From Streptomyces kanamyceticus (GTDB lineage Bacteria > Actinomycetota > Actinomycetes > Streptomycetales > Streptomycetaceae), in NCBI RefSeq assembly GCF_008704495.1, contig NZ_CP023699.1:7316001-7380000 (forward strand): a DNA stretch of 64,000 nucleotides. The letters are read 5' to 3'. Positions 53,097 through 62,111 of this stretch are shown here, in pieces. The notes under the pieces are model-generated. The model ran no database searches. It worked only from the letters and a program-made list of their open reading frames with translations, and was not told where the DNA came from. How positions within the stretch are numbered: position 1 is the stretch's first letter; each line of letters opens with the position of its first letter. Made by a program: the position numbers and the translations under genes.

Positions 53097-54299
53097 GTGG
53101 CTGGTCACAGGCGTGGGTCAGGGGCGGTGGCGCTGTGCTTCGCGCTCTGCCTCGCCGTGCTCGCCGGATGCGGCGGCGATCCGGTCCCGGACGCCGCGGG
53201 ACGCGAGGTGCGGGCGCTGCTCGCACAGCGCGCGCACGCCGTCCTGACCGGGGACGCACGGGCGTACGAACGGACCGAGCGGACGGCGGCGGGCGGCGCC
53301 GACCTCTTCGAGAACGTCCGCGACGTACCGCTGAGTTCCTGGGAGTACCGCCTGACCCGCCTCGACCACTCGGGCGCGAAGGCCACGGCGAGCGTCCGGC
53401 TCCGCTACCGCGTCAAGGGCTACGACCGCGCGCCGCTCACCGCCCGGCGCACGCTCTCCCTGACGCGGGACGACGGGCGGTGGTACGTCACCGCGGAGCG
53501 GCCCGCGAAGAAGTCCGGGGAGCAGCTCTGGGATCAGGGGCGGGTGACGGCCGAGCGGGGCGAGCGCAGTCTGGTGCTCGGCGTCGGCCGGAGCGCCGCG
53601 GAGCTGCGCACCCACCGGGAGATCGCCGACCGCGCGGTGCCCGCGGTGCGCGCCGCCTGGCCGGGCGGCTGGCCGGAGCGGGTCGTCGTCCTGGTGCCCC
53701 GGTCCCTGGACGGCATGGCGGGGCTCCTCGGGGCGCCCGCCTCCGGGTACCGGGGGATCGCCGCGGTCACCACCGGCGAGGCGGGCGGCTCGGGAAGCTC
53801 GCCCGCCGACCGGATCATCATCAACCCCGACGCGTACGGCGTCCTCGGCGACTTCGGCAAGCAGGTCGTCCTCACCCACGAGACGACCCATGTCGCGACC
53901 CGCGCGCAGACCTCGGCGGCCACCCCGCTCTGGCTCTCCGAGGGCTTCGCCGACTGGGTGGGCTACCGCGACACCGGGCGCACGGCGGCACAGGCCGCGC
54001 CCGAGCTGCGGCGCGCGGTCCTGGACGGCCGGGTGCCGAAGGCGCTCCCCGAGGACGACGACTTCGGCTTCGGGGGCGACGCGGACGCGCTCGCGCAGTC
54101 CTACGAAGGGGCGTGGCTGGCCTGCCGGATGATCGCGGAGCGGTGGGGCGAGCGGAAGCTCACGGACTTCTACCGCGCGGTGGGCGGCCACAAGCGGCGC
54201 GCGGGCGCCGTCGAGGACGCGCTGCGGGACGTCCTGGACACCACGCCCGAGGACTTCACGGCGCGCTGGCGTACGTATCTTCGCTCGGAGCTCGGCTGA
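53097..54299 (+). CDS. Lipoprotein with metalloprotease-like HETTH motif
   Basis: A 400-residue envelope protein with lipobox LAVLAGC near residue 24. The N-terminal half is beta-rich and resembles NTF2-like domains (LLAQRAHAVLTGDARAYER and on). The C-terminal half has a gluzincin-like site, VVLTHETTHVATR, followed about 20 residues later by WLSEGFADWVGY with a Glu that could be the third zinc ligand. A processing peptidase acting near the cell wall is likely, since it follows two peptidoglycan hydrolases by 37 bp. The start is GTG. The 3' end overlaps the convergent GT87 gene by 44 bp. Confidence 0.8.
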   Translation: MAGHRRGSGAVALCFALCLAVLAGCGGDPVPDAAGREVRALLAQRAHAVLTGDARAYERTERTAAGGADLFENVRDVPLSSWEYRLTRLDHSGAKATASVRLRYRVKGYDRAPLTARRTLSLTRDDGRWYVTAERPAKKSGEQLWDQGRVTAERGERSLVLGVGRSAAELRTHREIADRAVPAVRAAWPGGWPERVVVLVPRSLDGMAGLLGAPASGYRGIAAVTTGEAGGSGSSPADRIIINPDAYGVLGDFGKQVVLTHETTHVATRAQTSAATPLWLSEGFADWVGYRDTGRTAAQAAPELRRAVLDGRVPKALPEDDDFGFGGDADALAQSYEGAWLACRMIAERWGERKLTDFYRAVGGHKRRAGAVEDALRDVLDTTPEDFTARWRTYLRSELG

Positions 54300-55512
54300 C
54301 CTGCCCCGGCATCGACTGCCGCTCCTCGGCGCGCGGTTCGGACACCGTCTGCCGCCAGAGGTCGCGGCAGCCGAGCAGCGCCGCCGCGACGAGCAGACCA
54401 TTGCGTACGAGGAGCAGCGCGATGCCCAGCGGGTCGCTCGCCACCACGTGGGAGAACCACACCGGGAACTCCAGGAACGTCACGAAGGCTGCCACGAGGA
54501 CGAGCCTGGCGGGCAGCTCCATCCGGCTGGTGCGAAAGGCCAGGCAGACGGCGGCGGCCCCGATCAGCCACAGGAGGTACTGCGGGCTGATCACCCGGCT
54601 CGTCGTCGTGAACAGGAGCACCGCCACGAAGGCCGCGTCCGCGAGGGTGCTCGCCGACCTGGCCCGGGCGCGCAGCCGCCACACCAGGAGCCAGCCGAAG
54701 GCCGCGGCCGACAGGACCTGCGCGACCGTGCTGACCAGCGGGACGTAGGGGCCGAGGAATTCCACCGAGCCGTAGTTGAGCCGGACCTCGCCCTGCCAGC
54801 CCAGGTGCCGTGCGAGGTGGAAGACGAGGGCGCCGAGCGATTCCACCTCGGTGCCCCGGTCCCGCTGGAAGGTGAGGAACGCCAGCGCCCCCGGCATCGC
54901 CACCAGGAACGTCAGTGCGACCCCGGCGGCCGTGGCCGCGGCGGCGGTCCAGGAGCGGCGGGTCGACCGGCCGCGCGGGGTGCCGACGAGCAGCAGCACG
55001 GGCCACACCTTGAGCAGCGCGCCGAACCCGGCGAGCGCCCCCATGGCGCGCGGGTGCCGGGCCCCCGCGAGCAGGGCGGCGACGGCGACGGCGGTCACCA
55101 GGACGTCGTAGCGGGCGTACACGATGGGGCCGAGCAGCGCCACGCCCACCACCCAGAACCAGGCGCCCCGCGGCGACTTGCCGGGCCGTCCGCCCGCGTA
55201 CAGGAGCAGCCCGCAGACCGCGGCGTCGGCGAGCAGGCAGAGCACGAAGAAGGCGGCGGCGTAGCTCAGGAAGGGCAGCAGGTCGGGGGAGAGGATGGCG
55301 AGGGCGGCGGCGGGCGGGTACTGCCAGGTGACGTCGTCGAGCGGGAAGGTGCCGGTGCGCAGGACCTCGTACCAGCCCTGGTAGATGACGGAGACGTCGC
55401 TCGTCACGTCGGGACCCGGGGCCGTGAGCACGTGGAAGACGCAGAGCAGCAGGACGGTCCTGGTCAGGACCCAGACGGCCAGGATGCGTGCCGTGCCTGC
55501 CATGCGCGTCAT
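54256..55512 (-). CDS. GT87-type polyprenyl-phosphate-dependent glycosyltransferase
   Basis: A 418-residue multi-pass protein with ten or more helices. SDVSVIYQGWYEVLRTGTFPLDDVTWQYPP near residue 40 carries the acidic residue at the first loop that GT-C enzymes need, and GALLKVWPVLLLVG and SPQYLLWLIGAAAVC are GT87/DUF2029 landmarks. Such enzymes move mannose or arabinose from a lipid carrier on the outer side. It is divergent from the PimB-like gene, which fits phosphatidylinositol mannoside or lipoglycan synthesis. The ATG three codons in is an alternative start. Confidence 0.85.
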   Translation of the reverse strand: MTRMAGTARILAVWVLTRTVLLLCVFHVLTAPGPDVTSDVSVIYQGWYEVLRTGTFPLDDVTWQYPPAAALAILSPDLLPFLSYAAAFFVLCLLADAAVCGLLLYAGGRPGKSPRGAWFWVVGVALLGPIVYARYDVLVTAVAVAALLAGARHPRAMGALAGFGALLKVWPVLLLVGTPRGRSTRRSWTAAAATAAGVALTFLVAMPGALAFLTFQRDRGTEVESLGALVFHLARHLGWQGEVRLNYGSVEFLGPYVPLVSTVAQVLSAAAFGWLLVWRLRARARSASTLADAAFVAVLLFTTTSRVISPQYLLWLIGAAAVCLAFRTSRMELPARLVLVAAFVTFLEFPVWFSHVVASDPLGIALLLVRNGLLVAAALLGCRDLWRQTVSEPRAEERQSMPGQVSRAPSEDTYASAP

Positions 55513-55640
55513 ACGCGTCTCACCCCTTTTCGCACACTTAATAGTGATTCAGGACGTCATGATGCCGGGGGGAACCGGCCGAGGGCCAAGAGGCTGGGCC
55601 GTTCGGTGAGTACCGGCGGCTTTCGGTACTGTCGGGCGCG

Positions 55641-56783
55641 ATGCACAAGACCCTGATCGTCACGAACGACTTCCCGCCCAGGCCCGGTGGCATCCAGGCG
55701 TTCCTGCACAACATGGCGCTGCGCCTGGACCCCGAGCAGATCGTCGTCTACGCCTCCACCTGGAAGCGCGGCCGCGAGGGCGCGGAGGCCACCGCGGCCT
55801 TCGACGCCGAGCAGCCCTTCCAGGTCGTACGCGACCCCACGACGATGCTGCTCCCCACCCCGCGCGTCACCCGTCGCGCGGTCTCCCTGCTGCGCGAACA
55901 CGGCTGTACGTCGGTGTGGTTCGGGGCGGCGGCGCCGCTCGGCCTGATGGGCTCCGCGCTGCGCGGCGCGGGGGCGACCCGGCTCGTCGCCACCACGCAC
56001 GGGCACGAGGCGGGCTGGGCCCAGCTGCCCGCCTCCCGCCAACTCCTGCGCAGGATCGGCGAGTCGACGGACACGATCACCTACCTGGGCGAGTACACGC
56101 GCTCGCGGATCGCCCCCGCGCTGACGCCCGCCGCCGCGGACCGCATGGTCCAACTGCCGCCCGGCGTCGACGAGAAGACCTTCCACCCGGACTCGGGCGG
56201 CGCCGCCGTGCGGGCCAGGCTCGGCCTGACCGACCGCCCCGTGGTCGTCTGCGTCTCGCGGCTCGTGCCGCGCAAGGGCCAGGACACGCTGATCCTCGCC
56301 ATGCCGCGGATCCTGGCGCGGGAGCCCGAAGCGGTGCTCCTGATCGTCGGGGGCGGCCCCTACGAGAAGGACCTGCGCAAGCTCGCGGCGGAGACGGGCG
56401 TCGCGGACTCCGTGCGGTTCACCGGGGCCGTGCCCTGGGCGGAACTCCCCGCTCACCACGGCGCGGGCGACGTCTTCGCCATGCCCTGCCGGACGCGGCG
56501 CGGCGGCCTGGACGTGGAGGGCCTCGGCATCGTCTACCTGGAGGCGTCGGCGACGGGGATTCCGGTTGTCGCCGGGGATTCCGGCGGGGCGCCGGACGCG
56601 GTGCTTGACGGTGAGACGGGGTGGGTGGTCCGTGGCGACGCCCCGGAGGAGGCGGCGGACCGGATCACCGCCTTGCTCGGCGACGCGGAGTTGCGTCAGC
56701 GCATGGGGCAGCGGGGCCGTGAGTGGGTCGAGGAGAAGTGGCGCTGGGACCTCCTGGCGGAGAGGCTCAAGGAGCTTCTGTAG
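55641..56783 (+). CDS. GT4 glycosyltransferase, PimB-like
   Basis: A 380-residue cytosolic GT-B enzyme. It begins MHKTLIVTNDFPPRPGGIQAFL, has VCVSRLVPRKGQDTLI at the linker strand, and ends with the EX7E motif in DVEGLGIVYLEASATG, then GGAPDAVLDGETGWVV. The closest known family is GDP-mannose-dependent phosphatidylinositol mannosyltransferase PimB, though other mannolipids are possible. The ATG has no ribosome site, so the message may be leaderless. It is divergent from the GT87 gene. Confidence 0.9.
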   Translation: MHKTLIVTNDFPPRPGGIQAFLHNMALRLDPEQIVVYASTWKRGREGAEATAAFDAEQPFQVVRDPTTMLLPTPRVTRRAVSLLREHGCTSVWFGAAAPLGLMGSALRGAGATRLVATTHGHEAGWAQLPASRQLLRRIGESTDTITYLGEYTRSRIAPALTPAAADRMVQLPPGVDEKTFHPDSGGAAVRARLGLTDRPVVVCVSRLVPRKGQDTLILAMPRILAREPEAVLLIVGGGPYEKDLRKLAAETGVADSVRFTGAVPWAELPAHHGAGDVFAMPCRTRRGGLDVEGLGIVYLEASATGIPVVAGDSGGAPDAVLDGETGWVVRGDAPEEAADRITALLGDAELRQRMGQRGREWVEEKWRWDLLAERLKELL

Positions 56784-56838
56784 CGCCAGGGGCTGCCGCC
56801 TGGGGTTGTTGCGCGACCGACCGCCGTCACGGGCTGAT

Positions 56839-56882
56839 CGCGCAGTTCCCCGCGCCCCTTAAGGGGCGCGGGGAACTGCGCG
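56839..56882. repeat. 44-bp perfect palindrome made of two head-to-head repeat copies, copy 6
   Basis: CGCGCAGTTCCCCGCGCCCC runs into TTAA and then GGGGCGCGGGGAACTGCGCG, without spacer. The arm is the conserved core of the repeat family found five more times here. It lies between the convergent PimB-like and acyl-CoA ligase genes and may act as a terminator on both strands. Confidence 0.85.
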
Positions 56883-56952
56883 AGCAACCACAACGAACCC
56901 GCAGCCGCAGAACAAGCGACGCTCCTACGGCGAGTAGGCGACCCTGCCCCCG

Positions 56953-58749
56953 CTACCCGCGGTAAATCGCCTCGATCTCGTCCGCGTAGTCCTTGGCAAC
57001 CACATTCCGCTTGAGCTTCAGCGAAGGCGTCAAGTGCCCCGACTCCTCCGTGAACTGGGAGCCGAGGATCCGGAACTTGCGTACGGACTCCGCCTTGGAG
57101 ACCGCCGCGTTGCCGTCGTCCACCGCGCTCTGGATCGCCGCGAGCAGCTCCGCGTCGTCACGGAGCGAGGCCGCCGTGGAGTCGGCGGGCTTGCCGTGCT
57201 CGGCGGCCCAGCGACCGAGGAACTCGTCGTCGACGGTGACGAGCGCGCCCACGAAGGGGCGGCCGTCGCCGACGACCATGCACTCGGCGACCAGGGCGTG
57301 CGCGCGGATGCGGTCCTCGATCACGGCCGGGGCGACGTTCTTGCCGCCCGCGGTGACGATGATCTCCTTCTTGCGGCCTGTGATGCGCAGATAGCCGTCC
57401 TCGTCGAGGGTGCCGATGTCGCCGGTGTGGAACCAGCCGTCGGCGAGGGCCTCTTCGGTGGCGCCCTCGTTGTTCCAGTACCCCTTGAACAGGTGCTCGC
57501 CGTGGAGCAGCACCTCGCCGTCGTCGGCGATCCGCACGACGGATCCCGGCAGCGGCTGGCCGACCGTGCCGATCTTCTGGCGGTCCCAGGGGTTGAAGGC
57601 GGTGGCGGCGCAGGACTCGGTCAGGCCGTAGCCCTCCAGGACGGTGAAGCCGATGCCGCGGAAGAAGTGGCCGAGGCGCTCGCCGAGCGGGGCGCCGCCG
57701 GAGATCGCGTACTCGCCGCGGCCGCCGAGCACCGCGCGGAGCTTGCTGTAGACCAGCTTGTCGAAGACCTTGTACTTGATCTTCAGGCCGAGCGAGGGCC
57801 CGGCGGGGGTGTCGAGCGCGCGGCTGTAGGCGATCGCCGTGTCCGCGGCCTTGTCGAAGATCTTGCCCTTGCCGTCGGCCTGCGCCTTGGCGCGCGCCGA
57901 GTTGTAGACCTTCTCGAAGACGCGCGGGACGCCCAGGATCATGGTCGGCCGGAACGACGCCAGCTCGTCGGTGAGGTTCTTGACGTCGGGCGCGTGGCCG
58001 AGCTTGATCGGCGCCATCAGCGCGGCGACCTCGACGAGCCGTCCGAAGACGTGTGCGACGGGAAGGAAGAGGAGGACCGAACAGTCGCCCGTGCGGAACA
58101 GGGGTTTGAGGCGCTCCACCACGTTGCCGCACTCCGCGAAGAAGCTGCGGTGCGTGAGGACGCAGCCCTTGGGGCGGCCCGTGGTGCCCGAGGTGTAGAC
58201 GATGGTGGCCGGGTCGTCGGCGCCCGCGACCGCGCCGCGCTCGTCGACGGTCTCGTCCGTGACGTCGGCGCCCGCGCGGTTCAGCTCCTCGATGCCGCCC
58301 TTGTCGATCTGCCAGACGTGGGTGAGCGAGGTCAGCCGGTCGCGCACGGACTCGACGGCCGCGGCGTGCACGTCCAGCTCGACGAAGCAGGCCACGGCGC
58401 CCGAGTCGCCGAGGATCCACTGGATCTGCTCGGCCGAACTCGTCTCGTACACCGGAACGGTGACCGCGCCCGCGTACCAGATGGCGAAGTCGAGGAGGGT
58501 CCACTCGTAGCGCGTGCGGGACATCAGGCCCACGCGGTCGCCCGCCCGGACACCGGAGGCGATCAGACCTTTGGCGGTGGCGCGCACCTCGGCGAGGAAG
58601 GTCTTGGCGGTGACGTCCTGCCAGTGGCCTTCGGTCTTGCGGCCGATGACGGCGACATCCGGGTGCTGCGTGGCGTTTCTGCGGACGATGTCGGTCAGAT
58701 TGCCGTCCGCAGGGACCTCGTACAGGGCCGGAAGGCTGAACTCGCGCAA
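56953..58749 (-). CDS. Long-chain acyl-CoA synthetase (AMP-binding)
   Basis: A 598-residue adenylate-forming enzyme that activates fatty acids to acyl-CoA. Motifs are IVYTSGTTGRPKGCVLTH (P loop), GYGLTESCAATAFNPWD, WFHTGDIGTLDEDGYLRITGR and the C-terminal lysine segment SLKLKRNVV. The TTG start (reading MREFSLPALYEVPADGNL) has AGGAGCAGCAGTC upstream and matches the usual opening of the Streptomyces protein. An ATG 27 codons upstream would add a non-conserved leader. It reads toward the palindrome. Confidence 0.92.
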   Translation of the reverse strand: MREFSLPALYEVPADGNLTDIVRRNATQHPDVAVIGRKTEGHWQDVTAKTFLAEVRATAKGLIASGVRAGDRVGLMSRTRYEWTLLDFAIWYAGAVTVPVYETSSAEQIQWILGDSGAVACFVELDVHAAAVESVRDRLTSLTHVWQIDKGGIEELNRAGADVTDETVDERGAVAGADDPATIVYTSGTTGRPKGCVLTHRSFFAECGNVVERLKPLFRTGDCSVLLFLPVAHVFGRLVEVAALMAPIKLGHAPDVKNLTDELASFRPTMILGVPRVFEKVYNSARAKAQADGKGKIFDKAADTAIAYSRALDTPAGPSLGLKIKYKVFDKLVYSKLRAVLGGRGEYAISGGAPLGERLGHFFRGIGFTVLEGYGLTESCAATAFNPWDRQKIGTVGQPLPGSVVRIADDGEVLLHGEHLFKGYWNNEGATEEALADGWFHTGDIGTLDEDGYLRITGRKKEIIVTAGGKNVAPAVIEDRIRAHALVAECMVVGDGRPFVGALVTVDDEFLGRWAAEHGKPADSTAASLRDDAELLAAIQSAVDDGNAAVSKAESVRKFRILGSQFTEESGHLTPSLKLKRNVVAKDYADEIEAIYRG

Positions 58750-59047
58750 GACTGCTGCTCCTACATAGGGCGCCGGCGCCACGACGTTGTGTGCTGCGAC
58801 GGTGCGGTCCAAGATCGGGCAGGTGCTCATGCGGGGGAAGGGCTGAGCACTACTGGACTGCCCGGACGTTACCCATCGGTATGGCTTGTTCGGTAGGGGG
58901 GCAGGCCCAGATGTTCGGTGCGTCACACGTCGTTGTGGTCTGAATCGCACAGTACGCCACCGTCTTCCTGACTCGGAAGTAACCGCAGGTCCGGCCGCTG
59001 CCCAGGGCCCCTACCCGTCGCGGGACGCCCGTCCTAGGGTGATCGGC

Positions 59048-59818
59048 ATGCCAGCTTTCCGGGTCAATGTGGTCAGTGACGTGCACGGCAACGCGGCGGA
59101 CCTCGCCCGCGCGGGGGACGGCGCGGACGCGCTCGTCTGCCTCGGTGACCTCGTGCTCTTCCTCGACTACGCCGATCACTCGCGCGGGATCTTCCCCGAC
59201 CTGTTCGGCGCCCAGAACGCGGGCCGCCTCGTGGAGCTGCGCACCGCGCGGCGCTTCGAGGAGGCCAGGAGGTTCGGCGCCGAGCTCTGGGCGGGCATCG
59301 ACCGTCGGCCCGCGATCGAGCGCGCGGTGCGCAAGCAGTACGCCGAGATGTTCGCCGCCTTCCCCACTCCTACGTACGCCACCTATGGCAATGTCGACAT
59401 GCCGACCCTGTGGCCGGAGTACGCGGGACCCGGCACCACCGTCCTGGACGGCGAGCGCGTGGAGATCGGCGGCCGCGTCTTCGGCTTCGTCGGCGGCGGC
59501 CTGCGCACCCCCATGCGTACGCCCTACGAGATCAGCGACGAGGAGTACGCGGCCAAGATCGAGGCCGTCGGCGAGGTCGACGTGCTCTGCACCCACATCC
59601 CGCCGGAGATCCCCGAGCTCCTCTACGACACCGTGGCGCGCCGCTTCGAGCGGGGCAGCGTCGCGCTGCTCGACGCCATCCGCAGGACCCGTCCGAAGTA
59701 CGCGCTCTTCGGCCACGTGCACCAGCCGCTGGTCCGGCGCATGCGCGTCGGCGCGACGGAGTGCGTGAACGTCGGGCACTTCGCCGGGTCCGGGAGGCCC
59801 TGGGCCCTGGAGTGGTGA
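59048..59818 (+). CDS. Calcineurin-like metallophosphoesterase
   Basis: A 256-residue dinuclear-metal hydrolase. Metal motifs occur in order: DVHGN at about residue 11, LGDLV near 33, GNVD near 117 (replacing the usual GNHD), the His of LCTHIPPE near 185, and GHVH near 223. It could hydrolyse nucleotides, cyclic nucleotides or phosphoproteins. The ATG follows TAGGGTGATCGGC without a strong ribosome site. The SRPBCC gene follows after 72 bp. Confidence 0.88.
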   Translation: MPAFRVNVVSDVHGNAADLARAGDGADALVCLGDLVLFLDYADHSRGIFPDLFGAQNAGRLVELRTARRFEEARRFGAELWAGIDRRPAIERAVRKQYAEMFAAFPTPTYATYGNVDMPTLWPEYAGPGTTVLDGERVEIGGRVFGFVGGGLRTPMRTPYEISDEEYAAKIEAVGEVDVLCTHIPPEIPELLYDTVARRFERGSVALLDAIRRTRPKYALFGHVHQPLVRRMRVGATECVNVGHFAGSGRPWALEW

Positions 59819-59890
59819 CACCCCGGCGCGCGGTAGCCTTCACGCGGTAGACCTGACCCATCCCGGACCGCATCTGGAGGAGCCACAGCG

Positions 59891-60331
59891 ATGGCGGAAC
59901 ACACCAGCTCGAGCATCATGATCGAGGCGGCACCGGCCGAGGTCATGGGAGTGATCGCCGACTTCGCGCGCTACCCGGACTGGACGGGAGAGGTGAAGGA
60001 GGCCGAGGTCCTCGCCACCGACGAGCAGGGCCGCGCCAAGGAGGTCCGCCTCGTCATGGACGCGGGCGCGATCAAGGACGACCAGACGCTCGGCTACACC
60101 TGGACCGGCGACGACGAGGTCAGCTGGACCCTCGTCAAGTCGCAGATGCTGCGCTCCCTGGACGGCTCCTACCTCCTGAAGCCCGCGGGCGCGGGCACCG
60201 AGGTCACCTACCGGCTCACCGTCGACGTCAAGATCCCGATGCTCGGCATGATCAAGCGCAAGGCCGAGAAGGTCATCATCGACCGGGCCCTCGCGGGCCT
60301 CAAGCAGCGGGTGGAGACCAGCAAGGCCTGA
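59891..60331 (+). CDS. SRPBCC (START-like) domain protein
   Basis: A 146-residue ligand-binding fold: MAEHTSSSIMIEAAPAEVMGV, YPDWTGEVKEAEVLATDE and the C-terminal amphipathic helix RKAEKVIIDRALAGLKQRVE. The family binds hydrophobic ligands in a central cavity (lipids, polyketides). GGAGGAGCC precedes the ATG. It lies 50 bp before the ArsA-like ATPase on the same strand, so they may be an operon. Confidence 0.9.
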   Translation: MAEHTSSSIMIEAAPAEVMGVIADFARYPDWTGEVKEAEVLATDEQGRAKEVRLVMDAGAIKDDQTLGYTWTGDDEVSWTLVKSQMLRSLDGSYLLKPAGAGTEVTYRLTVDVKIPMLGMIKRKAEKVIIDRALAGLKQRVETSKA

Positions 60332-60381
60332 GCCGACGCCCCCGGCGTCCTCTTGATGCCGCTGACGTACGGTTCACCCTT

Positions 60382-61545
60382 ATGCGCACCCTCCTCGTCA
60401 CCGGACCCGGCGGCGCCGGGCGTACCACCGTCGCCGCCGCCACCGCGCTCGCCGCCGCGCGCGCGGGCCGCCGGACCCTGGTGATCTCCGCCGACCGCAC
60501 CGACACCCTCGGTGCGGCGCTCGGCGCCCCGGACGCGCACCCCGGCCTCACCGCGCTGCGGCTCACCCCCGACGACCGGTTCAGGGACGATCTGGTCGCC
60601 CTCCAGGAGCGGGCCGGATCCGTCTTCGAGCTGCTCGGTGCCGACCGCATCGACGGCGAGGAGCTGACCCCGCTGCCCGGCGGCGAGGAGCTCGCCCTGC
60701 TGCGCGCCCTGCGGGACGCCGCGCGCGACGACGCGTACGACACCGTGGTCGTCGACCTGCCCGCCGCCCCGAAGGCGCTCGCCGCCCTCGCCCTGCCCGA
60801 GCAGCTCCGCCGCTACCTGCGCAGGCTGCTCCCGCCCGAGCGGCAGGCGGCCCGCGCCCTTCGCCCGATGCTCGGCCGCCTCGCCGGGGTGCCGATGCCC
60901 GCCTCCTGGCTGTACGAGACCGCGGCCCGCTGGGAGGACGAACTCGCCGCCGCCCAGGCCCTGGTCGAGGCGCCGGACACCACCGTCCACCTGGTCGCGG
61001 AGCCGGGCCCCGGCGGCGCCGACGCGCTGCGCGCCGCCACCGCGGGACTCGCCCTGCACGGCCTGCGCACCGACCTCGTGATCGCCAACCGGATCCTGCC
61101 CGACGCCTCCGCCGACACCTGGCTCGCGGCGCTCTCGGCCCAGCAGCGCAAGACGCTCGCGGAGTGGGAGACGGCGTACGACCGGGTCGTCGGCGTCCCG
61201 CACCTCGGGCGCGACCCGCGCGGCGCCGACGAGCTCGCCGCCCTCGGCGTGCCCGCGCCGGACGCCGCCCCGGGACCCGTCGAGTGGCCCGTCACCGAGG
61301 CCACGGCCGAGGACGGCGGCGAGCGCGTGTTCGTCTGGCACATCCCGCTGCCCGGTGTCCTGCGCGAGGAGCTCGGGCTGATCAGGCGCGGCGACGAACT
61401 CGTCGTCACCGCGGGTCCCTTCCGCCGCATCGTCACCTTGCCGTCCGCGCTGCGCCGCTGCACCGTCGCGGGCGCCGGGCTCCGCGAGGGCGAGCTGCGC
61501 GTGCGGTTCAGGCCCGACCCGGACCTGTGGCCGCGCGACCGGTGA
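60382..61545 (+). CDS. ArsA/GET3-like ATPase with an altered deviant Walker A
   Basis: A 387-residue SIMIBI-class protein that starts MRTLLVTGPGGAGRTTVAAA. ArsA/Get3 proteins have GKGGVGKT, whose first Lys is the signature lysine that crosses the dimer. Here the loop is GPGGAGRTT: both signature Lys and P-loop Lys are replaced (Pro and Arg). Switch-like ISADRTDTLGAAL and DTVVVDLPAAPKALAAL follow. The C-terminal part ends in a small beta domain as in other actinobacterial ArsA-like proteins. Nucleotide hydrolysis may be weak or lost. It could hand a ligand or tail-anchored protein to a partner. Confidence 0.85.
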   Translation: MRTLLVTGPGGAGRTTVAAATALAAARAGRRTLVISADRTDTLGAALGAPDAHPGLTALRLTPDDRFRDDLVALQERAGSVFELLGADRIDGEELTPLPGGEELALLRALRDAARDDAYDTVVVDLPAAPKALAALALPEQLRRYLRRLLPPERQAARALRPMLGRLAGVPMPASWLYETAARWEDELAAAQALVEAPDTTVHLVAEPGPGGADALRAATAGLALHGLRTDLVIANRILPDASADTWLAALSAQQRKTLAEWETAYDRVVGVPHLGRDPRGADELAALGVPAPDAAPGPVEWPVTEATAEDGGERVFVWHIPLPGVLREELGLIRRGDELVVTAGPFRRIVTLPSALRRCTVAGAGLREGELRVRFRPDPDLWPRDR

Positions 61546-61579
61546 ACGTGCTACCGCCATTCGGGTAACGTCGTAAGGC

Positions 61580-62059
61580 ATGAGCGATGCCACCGAGCGG
61601 GAAGCCCCCGAAGTCGACGCCGACGCCTGGGAGAAGGCGTGCGCCGAGGACCTCGCGGCGGAGAAGGCCCGGCGCCGCGCGCGGTACGGCCCGCCGCCCG
61701 GGTCGGCCGCCGAGGAGCTGCGCAAGCTCGTCGACGCCGTGTCCGACAAGCTCTCCGGGCTCCAGGCGCCGCTGCTCGGCGCCGTCGCGCAGGGCGCCGT
61801 CGAGCACACCCTGAAGCAGGTCGTCAGAGAGGCGAAGGCCGTCGTCGAGCCGGTCATCGACCGCAACCCCGACGTCTTCGACCACCTCGCCGCGGCGGGC
61901 TCCGAGCTGCTCGCCGCCTACCGCTCGGCGGTCACGGGACAGGAGGACCGCTGGACCCGGGGCGACGACGAGGCGAGCGGCGGCGCACCGGGCGGCGCGC
62001 GCGGTGACGACCGCCCCGACGAGGGGCCCTCGTCGGGCGAACACATCGATCTGGACTGA
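61580..62059 (+). CDS. DUF5304 protein upstream of glkA
   Basis: A 159-residue helical protein: VDADAWEKACAEDLAAEKARRR, the central SDKLSGLQAPLLGAVAQGAVE, HTLKQVVREAKAVVEPVIDRN, and an Asp/Gly-rich tail ending GEHIDLD. No membrane helix or catalytic motif is seen. It lies 34 bp after the ArsA-like gene and 52 bp before glkA. In S. coelicolor the gene just before glkA has been linked to glucose uptake and carbon repression, so a role in glucose control is plausible here. Confidence 0.8.
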   Translation: MSDATEREAPEVDADAWEKACAEDLAAEKARRRARYGPPPGSAAEELRKLVDAVSDKLSGLQAPLLGAVAQGAVEHTLKQVVREAKAVVEPVIDRNPDVFDHLAAAGSELLAAYRSAVTGQEDRWTRGDDEASGGAPGGARGDDRPDEGPSSGEHIDLD

Positions 62060-62111
62060 CCCCCCTCGGGTACGGTGGGCCGTAGCGGGGCTCGATCGAA
62101 CTGAGGGATTC

